From NCBI GenBank assembly GCA_019022495.1, contig JAFEKR010000002.1, forward strand, positions 4,278,001 through 4,342,000: a stretch of 64,000 bases of DNA, written 5' to 3'. Origin of the DNA: Epichloe hybrida. Its lineage: Eukaryota > Ascomycota > Sordariomycetes > Hypocreales > Clavicipitaceae. This document shows positions 1 through 11,685 of this stretch, in pieces (position 1 is the stretch's first letter; every line of letters begins with the position of its first letter). Both the position numbers and the translations under genes were made by a program. The notes under the pieces are model-generated. The model was not told the DNA's origin, searched no databases, and saw only the letters and a program-made list of their open reading frames with translations.

Positions 1-1099
1 CTCTCTTAGCAAAGTTAAAGGGTAAGGTTCTAGTTAGCCTTTTCTTTTACTATAAGAAATACTATATTTAGCACTTCTCTAGCTATAATCTTCTTAATTA
101 ATACTTTCTCTTAGTCTTTATTAATAAATATAAGAGGCTTTATAAGTCTAATAAGCTCCTTAGGATTATAAACCTAGGCCCTAGTTACCTTTACTTTTAC
201 TTCCCTAGGGCTACTAGCTTTATAGCTTCTTATAGGGGTAGCTTTAGTTACCTTAAGGCTTACTATAAGTTCTTTAACTTTATAGCTTCCTATAGAATTA
301 CCTTTAGCCTTAATAGCCTTTATAGGCTTCTTTATACCCTTATTAATAAAGAATTAAACTATAAGGTTTTTCCTTAGCCTCCCTTACTTTCTTTTAACTA
401 GTATTTTTTTCTTTTCTTTTTTTACCTTACTGCTTTTTATAGGTAGCTTATTTCCCTAAGCCCTCTTAGCCCTTTCTTATAATAAAACTATAGTATTAAA
501 GGGGGCTATAGCGTAAGAAAGGGCTATATTATAAGCAAGGACCTCTAGGTCTAGGTTATATTCCCTAATATCCTAAAGGCTTTACTTATTAGCCCCTATA
601 TACTATAAGTCCTTATAGTATAGCTTTACTACTATAGAGCAGAACTTAGCTAAGCTATAGGGTATCTTAACTATATAGGTCTCCCTATTAGTAGCTAATA
701 GCTTATAAGGGCTATGCTATTTACCTTTTTCTCTTTATATATACATTAGTCTGTAGTAGTAGCTAATATATTAGTAATGTATTAGGGCTATTCTAAGCGC
801 TAAGGGCCTTATAGACTTACCTCTTAGCTAGGTAATAGCGGACTTTATTAGTTACTTTCTAAATTACTTTAGCTTATTAAATAATAGAGACACTTAGTAA
901 TAACTTATCTATTATCTATAAGTAAGCTTTAAAGACTAGTAAGGTTAGTATAAGGCTATTAGGGCTTACTAAATTATTAATAGCTTTAATAGCTATTTAG
1001 AGTTATTGCTTAGAAGTAATTTCCTTGCTAATTAAGTCTATAATAATATTATAGGCCTAGTAAAGAGGTCTATAATATCTCTTAACCTTTCTAATGCTA

Positions 1100-2412
1100 T
1101 TATAGGCTTTAATAGGCATCTTATTAATATTAATTAATATTAAGCAAGTATAATACCTAAATTTAGCTAAGGTAAAGTTATTACTAGCATTATAAATAAT
1201 CTAGTCTAGAGGGCCTAGATATGTATTAATCTAGCACTCTTTAATTATATCCTAGATATTATAAGCTTTCTACTTCTTAAGGTTAAGGAATTAGGCTACT
1301 TAAAATAAGGTTGCTAAATTAATAATATAAAGGACTAGCTAGCTATTAATTTATATAATATTAATAATAATCTTATAGTTAAAGTTATAGTTATCTTTAA
1401 GGGAGAATTTAAACTAGCTAGGGGCTTTTCTATTTATCTAATAATAGTAATAGACTTTGGTTAGCTTCTTAATTATATAATATTTAATGTTATAACTAGC
1501 TTATTAAAGAATCTTTATAAGCTATTAAATTAAGGGATAACTAAACCTTTAGTAAAGTTAATAAATCTCTCCTTTTAATAGGTAAAAAGCAGTGGTTTCT
1601 CTTACCTCTAGAAGCCACTAAGGGTAGCCCTATTTACGTATAATAGGTATAGTCTTATTATTTTAAATTAATATATTAGTAAGGTTATTAATCTTAACCT
1701 TTATTTTATTTATATTAGTAAGGGAAAAGAGAAAGGGTATAATAGTATTAAGGACATAGAAGTTAATTTAGCTAAGCTTTATAGGCATATAGATAACGCT
1801 ATGTGTTATTGCTAATCTAGCACTAAAGCAAATAACTTCTAGGTTATAAGGTTTAATTATTAATAATAGTATTAATCTTAGTAAGGCTTTAGCTTATACT
1901 AGACTAGTAGTTAATTAGCCTAAGGCTCCTATATCTAGTATAATTTCTCTAAAGATCTCTTTAGAATAGTATTCTTTAGAGGTATAATAAATTAAATTAT
2001 CTTTATTAGAAGCCTCTTTAAGGTATAGCTCTTGCTTAAGTAAGGCGTGTTAAAAAGCTTAATTCTTAAGTATTATAAGGATATTAACGTTATCTATTGT
2101 TTATAATCCTACGTAAAAGAATTATATAATACTAAGTTATGCCTTTAATAATAGCTTCTTCTTAATATTATTATTACTATTATCTTAGTCCTAAGTAAAG
2201 GCCTTAAGCTATGTTTCCTAGTCTTCTTTTTCCTCTTTCTTATTACTATTATTTCCTTTAAATAAAGTAAGAAATGCCTAAAACTTCTTCTTTATAAGAG
2301 GTAAATAATGGTTTTTACTAGCTTACTACCTCTCTTTCTCTTTCTAATATTTAGTATTAGTGTGGTTTAATAACTAGTAGCTACTCTTACTATAGATAAA
2401 GCATTACTTAGG
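1100..2412 (-). mobile_element. LTR retrotransposon relic A: gag zinc knuckle and integrase traces
   Basis: On the minus strand around 2,345-2,410 a degenerate CCHC knuckle reads K-C-F-I-Y-S-K with Cys-to-Tyr and Trp-to-stop changes typical of RIP. Further downstream on the same strand, about 1,150-1,420, a mutated integrase core is readable. It has an I-I-V/I-D/N-I-I-Y-I segment, then W-I-N-T-Y-L-G-P-L-D and N-A-S-N-N-F, resembling the conserved segment around the second catalytic Asp of fungal retrotransposon integrases (consensus HDAGKNF). The gag-then-integrase order fits a minus-strand element running off the left edge of the window. Many stops make it dead. Assignment to Ty1/copia rather than another LTR clade is an inference. 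Confidence 0.6.
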
Positions 2413-3877
2413 TTATCTAGAGTTACTATAATAACTTTCTTTTCCTTAGTTTCTTTAATTTTATTAGCTATATTAGTAGTCTATGAATATTACCTCTAAT
2501 AGGTCTTTATCTTAATGCTAGTAATATTAGTTACTTCTTATACTACTCTCTATAATTATAATTAATTTATAGAGGTTACTAGTAAGGTTCTTAAAGCCTA
2601 GTATATATATATACTTTACTACCTAATATTTAGGGATACTAGAGACTGCGTTTAAGGTTTGCTTATAGAGCTTTATATTTACTATATTAGAGGGGTATAG
2701 CCCTCTATAGACTCTCTTTAAGGTAGTTAATAGAATCTTAAGGCACTTAAGCTTACTTTTATTAGGGTTTTATATAATAATATTTTTAAGGGTTATATTG
2801 CTTTACTTATAGTAGTAAAACTATTAATTACTTTCTATTTTAAATTATTAATAGATATTTATAATTATCTCTTTATAAGAGAGGTTCTTACTAGTAAGGT
2901 AATTAAGAAAGTACTATTTAGTATCTCCTATTAATATAATAGGGAATGCTTTACTAAAATATAACTTAAGGAGGTTAATCTAGTTATACTTACTCTTAAA
3001 GAGCGTAAGTTTTAGTAAGAGAAAGTTATATAGCTTCTTACTATAGTAGTTACTATTCTTATATATCTTTATAAGCTTAGATATTTTCTTTATAATTTAT
3101 TTATCTAAAGGGAAGGAATAAGGAAAGAGAGTAAGCTATTAAGGGTTAAACTCCTAATATAATTAAGATTATTATAAGGGTTCTTATAGAGGATATAAGG
3201 ATTATTCCTTTTAAGGGTAAGGAATATTAGGGAAGGTCTTTAGGGCAGTGGCTTATAGGGGTTATATATAAGGTAGTTTAGGAGATTATAACTTATTTCC
3301 TAACTATAGGGTTATTATTATCTCTTAAAGCATATATTTAAGGGCTATTAGGATAGGAAGGCCTGCTCCTTAGCTAATGTGAATATTATTATCTTATAGG
3401 GAGTTTTATAGCTCTCCTATAAGCTTATTAAAAGCTCTCCTAAATATATCTTTTATCTAACCTTTAAAATCTTCTCTAAAGTTCTCCTAAAGGTTTTCTC
3501 CTTACTAATTTTAATGCTTACTAGTGTAAATAAACCTTATAATCTAATTATTAAGTTTAGGCTATATAGTAGCCTTTAGGTTTAGCTAGGTAAGCTCTTC
3601 CTAGTCTCTTATAAGTGTAAATAAATATAGCTATAGTTACCTTAGTAAACTATTTTTTTCTAGTCTTTTAAAAGCTATTTCTAAAGGCTTTTAGGATATC
3701 TTATTATTAGGGGAAGTAAGGTAAGGAGTCTATCTTATTAATAGTCTAATGTTTAATTCCATCCCCTTCTTAAGAAGGGTTTAGTCTTCTTAAATAATTT
3801 AAATAAAGCAAATAGTAGTATAATAATAGCGTAATTTCTATGCTTATTAAGAGGGATAAACTAGGTAAATCTAAAAA

Positions 3878-3985
3878 ACAGGCAAAACAGGAAAAACAGG
3901 AAAAACAGGGTAAATAGGATAAACAGGATAAATAGGGTGGGATAAATAGGATAAATAAAATAGGATAAACAGGATAAACAGGATT
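3878..3985. repeat. Minisatellite of a GGATAAACA-like unit
   Basis: About a dozen imperfect head-to-tail copies of an 8-10 bp unit (GGATAAACA, GGATAAATA, GGAAAAACA variants) lie inside the RIP-degenerate block. It contains several CpA dinucleotides (AACA), unlike its surroundings, so it may have expanded after the mutation phase or escaped it. The only open frame across it is a low-complexity translation and is not taken as a gene. Confidence 0.8.
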
Positions 3986-4714
3986 AATAGAATAAATAAA
4001 GGGAAATAACGAAAAACGATAGAAAAAGTATAAAAGAGGGAAAAAAAAATAGTAAAAAGAGGGAAAAGCAAGCTATAAAGATAGCGTAAAAACAGAAATA
4101 ACTTAATGTTTAAAACACCAAGGCGTAAAAAGCCATAAAGAGGGAAAAGGGGTTGTAAAGAGAGTGTAGAAGGAGGTTATATAGGTTAGCTAGCTTAGCT
4201 AAGGATTGTTTTTTAATATTAGGTTTAAATGAAATGTCTTATGGCAATAGATTTGGTTATTTAGTTGGTTTTCTTGTGATAGACAATAAGATCAATAATT
4301 AACTAAATATCCTAGATAGATATAATAAGGTTATATCCTATAAGCCTAAGGGTTAATAGATTAATCCCTTGGAAGTCTAACAAGCCTATAACTAGAATTC
4401 TAGTTTATCTTCCTTTAGCACACTCTGTAGTTATGCCTCTTTACCTAAATAGCCTATCTAGGTTAGCTTAAGAGATAAGGGGCTGCGTTATTTACAAAAA
4501 TGTCTTTTCTTATAATACCTAACTTATCTATAGTTATAGTTAACTACTAATTAGTGTTAGTTACACTAAGGAACATTACACTAGTGTGAAGAGGTTAAAT
4601 TTAATAAAGTTAATAATAATAGCTAATTACTAAGAGAGAAGAGAAGAGGGAGAAGGAGAGGAATTTAGCTAAGAGAGAAAGTAAGTAAAAGAGGGGAAAA
4701 AGTGGGACTATAGT

Positions 4715-7700
4715 GTGGTGCCACTGCTAACGGAGCGGGGTAGCTCGCGATACATCTAATCGCATCGCGTGCATCCCTTCGGTGGCTCTACTCTTTGGCC
4801 ACGGTCGGACTATCTATCGTCCGAAGGTCCGAAGGAAGCCACACTTTTGCTCTATAATTTAATATAAAGAGCTTTGCTTCTATGCTTAAGGTTATTACAT
4901 AATACTACCTCCTAGATTTCTAATTAATCGCAGCTTTGTATATAATAAAGACATAGCCTTACGTTAATTTCTAAGTATTAGGGTTATTACTAAGAGAGGC
5001 GTTAGTGCTAGAGAAAAGCGTGTTAAAGCTATTCGCTTCTAAGTATTAAATATATAGCTTCCTTATGTTCTAAGTATATATTAAAGTAGCCTTTATAAGC
5101 TTAATATGCTTTATTAAAGGGTTTATTATAAAGGAGGCTAGCTTTAAAGCTATAAAGGCTATATTAGGTCTTCTAATAATGTAAAGATAGACTAAAGAGC
5201 TAATAACTACTCTATAGTAATTAATCTCTTTATTAGTGGCCTAACTGTTATTTAGAACGATTATGGCTGTTATTAAAGGTATTGTAATTAAGCTCTTTAA
5301 ATTATTATTAACTATATTAGGGATAAACTTCTAAGCTATCTTTTGAATATATAATTCCTATAATAACTATATCTCTTTAGTATTATAATTCCTAATAATT
5401 TTAATGCCTAGGAACCACTTTAAATTACCTTAGTCTTTAATATCTAGACTATTTATTAACTACTTATATAGCTCTTTAAATTCTGCTTTAAATCCGTTTA
5501 GAAATAGCACTATAATATTATCTACGTAGAAAAATAAGATAAATCTGCCTTTTATGAAGATATATAGGTCTTCCTTTCCTTAGATAAAGCCTAGATTTAA
5601 TAGGAATTACATTAGGTATAGAAACCATTATTAAGGAGCTTCCTATAGCCTATATAATACTCTAGTTATCTTCTAGAGATAACCTTATGTATTTATACCC
5701 TCTAGTGGCTTATAGAAGATAGGTTCTTTAAGTTCTATATATAGGAAGGCATTTTAAACATTATATTAACACATATTAAGATCATTAGTATAGTAAATAG
5801 TAAGTAGTATATATAGAGATTATAAAGTAAGCATAGTAGTATAGTTATTAAGGTTATCCTTTAGTTATTAGTTACCTTAGACTACTATTTAAGCCTTAAA
5901 CTCTATAATAATACCTTTTTTATTAGTTTTATACTTAAAAACCTATTTAAGGTTAATAATCTCCTTAAGATTAAATAATTTATCTAGTATATCCTCCTAG
6001 TAGTTTAAGGATTAAAGCTTTAAAAGCTCCTTTATAATCGCTTCCTTCTAGCGGTTATAATATAATAAGGCCATTACCTAATAATAATACGTAGGTTTTA
6101 GAGGCATATCTTTAATATATAAACTATATTAAGTTCCTTAGAATACTATTAAGAAAGCAAAAGAAAACTATACTTACCTAGCTTTCCTTATTTCCTTTCT
6201 TTAATATTTCCTAGTAATAATATTATTTATATTAATGCTATTATTATAAGGACTATAATTCTCTATAGCCTTACTACCTTTTATAGTAAATTCACTAGTC
6301 TTTATAGTAATTACTATATATATAGCTATTGCCTTACTTATAAATTTATTAATCTTATAAAATAGCGTATTATTACCTTATACCTAAAGCTCTAAGTTCT
6401 CTATAGTAACTAGTGCCTTCTAAGAGAAGTTAGGAGGGGTTAAAAGTGCACTAGAAAGGTTCTCTTTATCCCCTATTATATAAGGAGGTGTTTTTACTTT
6501 AAACTACTTATTTTCCTAGCTTATAGCTAATAGCAAAAAGGTAGGATTATTCTCTTTAAGCTCTATTCTAATAAGATCTTAACTAATCTCTTTATTAAGA
6601 TCTTTAGCTTTAAGCTCTTTAAGTAATTTAATTATTAATATCTTCTCCTATTAAGCTAATTCTAGCTTTTCTTCTAGCTTAAAGAAGGAGTTCTTATTAA
6701 ACTAAATACATACTAATATAATAACCTTATAATTATAAAGCAAAGGCACCTATATAATATATTATAACTTACCTCTATACCTAATAAGGTATCTAATATA
6801 AGCTTTTTACTCTAGCTATAGTATTACATTATGTAATTTAATATGCTTAAGTGCCTTTATTATTATTAAAAATACCTTATATCCATAAGCTCGCAAATAT
6901 ATAATTAAAGGCTTTTAAACCTCTAATATCTATAAATAAGCTAGGACTATTTTCCATGCCTAATTTCACTAGAGTTTATAAAGTGTAACCTAATTTCTAT
7001 AATATTTAAAGGGTATTTTATTTAGCAAATAAACTACTATATTAAAGACTTTATTATTAAGTTCTAAAGAAAGGTAAGCTTTAAGGCTTAATATATAAGC
7101 CTTTTACTTAACCACCCCCCTAGATCTCTTTACCTTTTTATTCTAACTAGGCATTAAGGGAGCTAAATTATAAATTATAATGCTAGTAAAGGCTATCTTA
7201 TCTCTTATACTCTCTATAAATAAAGCTTTTTTAATATTACTATATAAAAAGCGTAGTTAAACCCTAAATTATATATATAGGAACGCTATTATTATATAGA
7301 AGCTATTATAAATTTTATCTTTAGTCTTAAATAAATAGAAAAAACATATTAAGGTTATAAGGTATATAAAAACACACTAATACTAATTACTATTCTAGTA
7401 AGAAAAGTTATAATACTCTAGATTAACTAAAAGGCTATATTTAAGTCCTTAAGAAAGCCCTTCTAGTATAACCTATAATCTCTAGCGCTTAGCTTTACCT
7501 ATAGTATAAATCTTATACTCTATAAGCTTAGGTCCTATTAATTTAACGCTAAGAGTAGTGTTTATAATCTCTATAAAGGCTTTTCTACCTAGATAACTAT
7601 ATTATTAATACTAAAGCTCTATATCTCCTTTTATAGGTAGCCTTAGTGCTTTACTAGTTATAGTGTAAGCCTCCTTTAGGTTATCTAAGAGTATAAATAA

Positions 7701-9691
7701 TATATAAAGCTTATTAATATTATAAAGCTTAGTAATAGGATACTTTCCTTAGAATAGGAAGCTTTTCTTCTAGTTCTAATAAATCCCTGCCTTTATTAAA
7801 ATCATTGCTAATACTAGGTTCATGTAGAATTCTAGAATTAGTAAAGCACTTTACACTATAATCCTTCTTAGCCTTTATAATACTAGATCTATAATAGATA
7901 TATAGACTAGTCCTTATCCTAAGGATACATAGACTATACCTCTAGCTCTAACCTCTATTATAATAGTTCTATTAAACTTAGACTATTTAAACTAATAAAT
8001 ATTATTAAAAATATAAACATTAGCTCTAGAATTATAGATAACTATATTTTAATTCCCTTTAGAGCTATTTATAGCGTTTAAAGTTAAATATATAACTTCC
8101 CTTAAAGGTTAAGAGCTCTATAAGTATATAAATAATAATATATTTATAGTTTTCTCTTCTAGAGTTACTATAAGTAAGTTATTTATTAGGTTTTATAAAG
8201 GGATAATAATATTACTGCTTTTCTCCCTTTTCTCTAGTTTCTAACTTATAGCTTTTAATCTCTCTTATAGGTTCTCCTTTAGATATCTCTTAATATTATC
8301 CTTAGAGTTTTTCTTAACTTCCTAATCCTTAGGAGTAGCTTCTAGCTTATAAAAAGCTTTAAATAAATTATAGGATTCCTATTACTTTAATATATTATAA
8401 ATATTATAACTAGAGTATCTAAGGCACTTCCTTTACTTTAATTTATTCTAACTATTTAATCTATTAGTAGTAATAGTATTATTAGCTAATTTTATTATTA
8501 TTAAGCTTTAAGGAGCTTTATAGTCTCTTTTAAACTTACTAACTACCTTAAGGAAGCTATTATTCTCTCCTTTATTAAGTAAGTTATTTTATTTCTTCTA
8601 GAATACCTTAAATTTACTTTAAAGAGAGATAATAAACTTATATAGTATTATCTCCTTAGTTTATTAAGTCTTAAGATCTAGATAATTTCTCTATAGTACC
8701 TTTATTATTATAGCTTACTTATACTAATTATAAGTACCTTTAGCTTATAAGTAATTATTAAGGTAATTCTTTATAAGGATAAGTATTTTCTTAGTATTTA
8801 GCTTATATTAATTATAAAGAAGCTTAAGTATTCTATAAGTATAATATTAAACTAACTCCTTTTTCTTTACTTTAGTATTAAAGTTAAGAGAGTTTTATAT
8901 ATTCTTTAAAAGAGTCTTATAAATATATTCCCTAATCTTTAGTATTTACTTTAATAAGTTTATATACTTTATAAGGTTAAATTAAAGCTCTTTATATTTA
9001 AAGTTAAATTAGTCCTTTATATCTTTATAAGTAATTTTCTAATCTTTAAGAGCATTAGGGTTATCTAGCGTAATCTTTAGTCTTAGACCTCTCTAGGGGT
9101 ATATAAGTATTATAGGTTCTTTAAGTAATTTAACCTTATTAGGATTAATATACTCCTAAATACTATATAATTCTATGTAATTCTTAACTTAGGTAAACCA
9201 CTTAATCTAATCCTTCTCTAATAATAATACTATATTTAGAGTTTCTTTAGATATTATAAAGGGGAATATATTAGTTAACTAAAGCATAGGATAAGGGTTT
9301 TAACTAATTAATATAATAAAAGGGTAATTATCTTATAATATAGGTAAGCGTTAATTAATAATATTTAATAAAGCTTATATCTTTAATAATAATTAATAAA
9401 AATAGTAATTAAAGCCTCCTAGGCTTATAACTATTAAGGTAAGGGTAAAAAAGGATAATAAAAAGCGTTTAATTTAGTTAATTAAAGGTATAGATAGCAC
9501 CTAACTTTTATACCTAAAAGGTATATAGTGCGCTATAGTAATAACTAGTCTACGGAGGTACTTCTAATACATCGTATCCACTAATGTCTAACCTTGCGTT
9601 TTATCCCTGTTAATGCGCGCTGCCCTCATACAACCTATGCTTCAAGGGAGCTCTCCCTGACAGGCATCGGAAGTCGTTCTGGTGGCACCAC
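4715..9691 (-). mobile_element. Ty1/copia-like LTR retrotransposon relic B, RIP-mutated
   Basis: On the minus strand a degenerate CCHC gag knuckle (C-L-R-Y-S-S) sits at about 8,385-8,426. A reverse-transcriptase active-site segment lies at about 5,500-5,560 and reads F-F-Y-V-D-N-I-I-V, where the family has YVDD. The spacing of about 2.9 kb and the gag-upstream order fit a copia polyprotein of about 5 kb. The proposed limits are the inverted 10-mers GTGGTGCCAC (4715-4724) and GTGGCACCAC (9682-9691), which would also give TG...CA ends. I could not find matching long terminal repeats or a target-site duplication, so the limits are tentative. No functional frame remains. Confidence 0.55.
4726..4852. 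other. GC-rich, CpG-containing island inside the RIP block, with hairpins
   Basis: This island keeps many CpG, CpA and TpG dinucleotides while the kilobases on both sides have lost them. It contains a perfect hairpin, TCGGAC (4805-4810), 8-nt loop, GTCCGA (4819-4824), and a wider imperfect pairing of CCTTCGG with CCGAAGG. It may be the terminal (LTR) part of relic B or a short insertion below the length that RIP recognises. No coding potential is seen. Confidence 0.55.
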
Positions 9692-11189
9692 CCCTCGTGT
9701 GACACGGGATGTAACCTAGTGTGGGAATAAGCTTTGATTAAGGCTGCGGGAGGCTGCGAGGTTAATTCACACTCATAATTAGTCAATTTGTCAGTCAGTC
9801 AGTCAGTCAGGGAGCTAATACAAGGGAGCAGCAGGGAGCCTATGCCCCAGAATATGTTTCATACTACGGAGTACTCCGTATGCAAGCGATTACTGCACGA
9901 GACAAAATAGTCCATCTACTCGCACTGTATGCGCCCGTTTTGTTTGAGAATCAACTGCGTGGCATTGGCAATATCTTCCTAGATGTCACGGAAAAGTCTC
10001 ACGACAAGACGAAGTCTTCGAAAGTAGGGGGACTGTCTCGATGCACTTTTTTGGGGGGAGTCACTTGCCACAAAGCCTTCCGCGGTGACCATTTCGATTA
10101 AGCAAATGCTGGACCATATCATCCAAAGGCTCCAAAGCATTATCGGCCGGCGATGTCTTTCCCGCGGAGAGCACACACCAAGAGCTTTCAATTCCCTGCC
10201 TTGACGACCTATCTCAGCATAATTTTATCGTGGACGAAACCGGTACGTTGACTAGAGCCGTGGACTGAGAGTGCCGTGCCAGCGCCTCTACTCTCTACTG
10301 TCGAAAGCATGCTCCTTTCCTTCTTTCTTGATCGGTCCAAATCGGACCATGGGGCCGGATAGGAGCAGGTACAATTTTCATGGCAATGGCGATCCTGGAG
10401 GTCTATATTGGGGGCATTTGATGGAGCATGAGCTGACGCTTTTGCGCTGCTCTTTTATCGAAAGAATGCGAGTTCTTCAACCGCAATGGGTCAGGAGTCT
10501 TCGGTCTGAGTTGTTTGCAAAAAGACTTGGACTTGGCGGCGAATAGTGACGATGCCCAGCTCTTAGCACCGCACATCAACGAGTGGATCGATGCGATAAG
10601 TTGCAGGAACAAACATAACGACCAGTTTGTTCGACCGAGTATACAATTCCAGAACTAGGAATAGACAAATTGGCTTGCGATCGAATTTCTTTTACCAAAG
10701 TCGACAGATAGTGGCTTGGGGGGATGACAACATCGGCGAAGACCGCCAGAGCGCCAGACCGGCGACCCTCCAAACGGGCGAAAAAGACGAACACAATCGA
10801 AGATGGAACGAGACAGAAACGGCAGATTCCATCCTCCTCCAGTTAGGACGGCAGCGCCAGCTGCTCAACAACGTGCTTGGAGATACTGCAATGATTGGAA
10901 ATACTACACTCTTGATTGGCCAGAAGGCCAAAACCCCACACCTCTAGCCAATCACCGCGCGTGCAATCCCTTGACACACAAGTCAGCATTCTGGCCGCCC
11001 ATCGACTCACATCACCGCTACGGTGAATCTATAAAGAACGTCACGTCTCCAGCGTGGTTTGGAGAAAAAGAACACACCAACACACCAACCCCATCAACAA
11101 ACTCCAATTCGCGATTCGCACAAAATCATACAACACCGTCTGCAATTTCGACATCCAACGCGGAAGCACAAAGCACAGACTATTCCACC
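9692..11189. other. Transition from RIP block to gene space; possible decayed coding debris
   Basis: Composition becomes balanced immediately after about 9,690. The stretch holds a (TCAG)n run near 9,790-9,811 and a perfect 16-bp palindrome TACGGAGTACTCCGTA at 9,865-9,880. Between about 10,380 and 10,670 the plus strand gives protein-like translation in two frames: one runs through L-T-L-L-R-C-S-F, then a shift leads to C-E-F-F-N-R-N-G-S-G and on to H-I-N-E-W-I-D before a stop. This looks like a frameshifted remnant of an unidentified gene. About 140 bp upstream of 11,190 are CA-rich and fit a 5' leader of the next gene. Confidence 0.4.
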
Positions 11190-11685
11190 ATGACTGCCAC
11201 CAAGGCTTCTACCTGCTGTGCCAAGGACGGCGCCGAGTGCGCGTGTGGTAAGTCACGGATGACCATATCCAAGGAACAAATTACCCCCCCCCATCAACGG
11301 AATGATCAATGACCAAACTCGTAAACGACACAGCTCAAAAGGCGACCTGCTCCTGCGGAAAGCAGTCCGCCCTCCACTGCAACTGCAGCAAGGCTCCCTC
11401 AGAGAACGCCGTCGCGGGACCAAGATGCTCGTGCCGGGCGAGACCCGCCGGCGAGTGTACCTGCGACCGCGCTGCCGAAGAGAACGCCTCGATCACCGGA
11501 TCTGCCTGCCCCTGCGGTTCAAGACCCGCCGGTATGTTTTTTTCCCACTTCAGAGTCGACGAATCCTTCGGGCTGCAAAGGACTTGCTAATAACAATGTT
11601 TCTCACAGATGCTTGCACTTGCGAAAAGGCCAGTGACGGGGGCTTCAACCCCGCTTCAGAGATTGACTTTACCACCCGCAAGTAA
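11190..11685 (+). CDS. Small cysteine-rich metallothionein-like protein (110 aa)
   Basis: Three exons at 11190-11247, 11334-11531 and 11609-11685 join in phase (introns 86 and 77 bp, GTAAGT...CAG and GTATGT...CAG) to give 110 residues. The protein has 16 cysteines, mostly in seven Cys-X-Cys pairs spaced regularly from residue 17 to 90, with one Cys-Cys at 9-10 and a Cys-free acidic tail ending DFTTRK. There is no signal peptide or membrane segment, so it is probably cytosolic. The Cys-X-Cys spacing suggests metal (Cu/Zn) binding, as in metallothioneins, but the protein is longer and more regular than classical fungal metallothioneins. It resembles a conserved uncharacterised Cys-rich family of filamentous fungi. 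The start has a good context (CCACCATGA). Function is inferred from composition only. Confidence 0.85.

Larger units (their letters stand above)
1..4700. repeat. AT-rich RIP-degenerate repeat block (left part)
   Basis: The stretch is strongly AT-rich, with TpA everywhere and CpA/TpG rare, while CpT, CpC and GpG remain. That is the dinucleotide pattern expected of repeat-induced point mutation in filamentous ascomycetes. No open frame of useful length survives. Translating the minus strand through stops recovers retrotransposon motifs at about 1.1-2.4 kb. From about 2.4 to 3.8 kb and 4.0 to 4.7 kb I see no gene. The part around 4,230-4,330 is less depleted in TpG and may be a different or younger fragment. 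Confidence 0.85.

Noticed and set aside
3871..4071. Open frame over the GGATAAACA array on the minus strand
   Set aside because: Pure low-complexity translation of a tandem repeat in RIP DNA, with no homology or splice partners.
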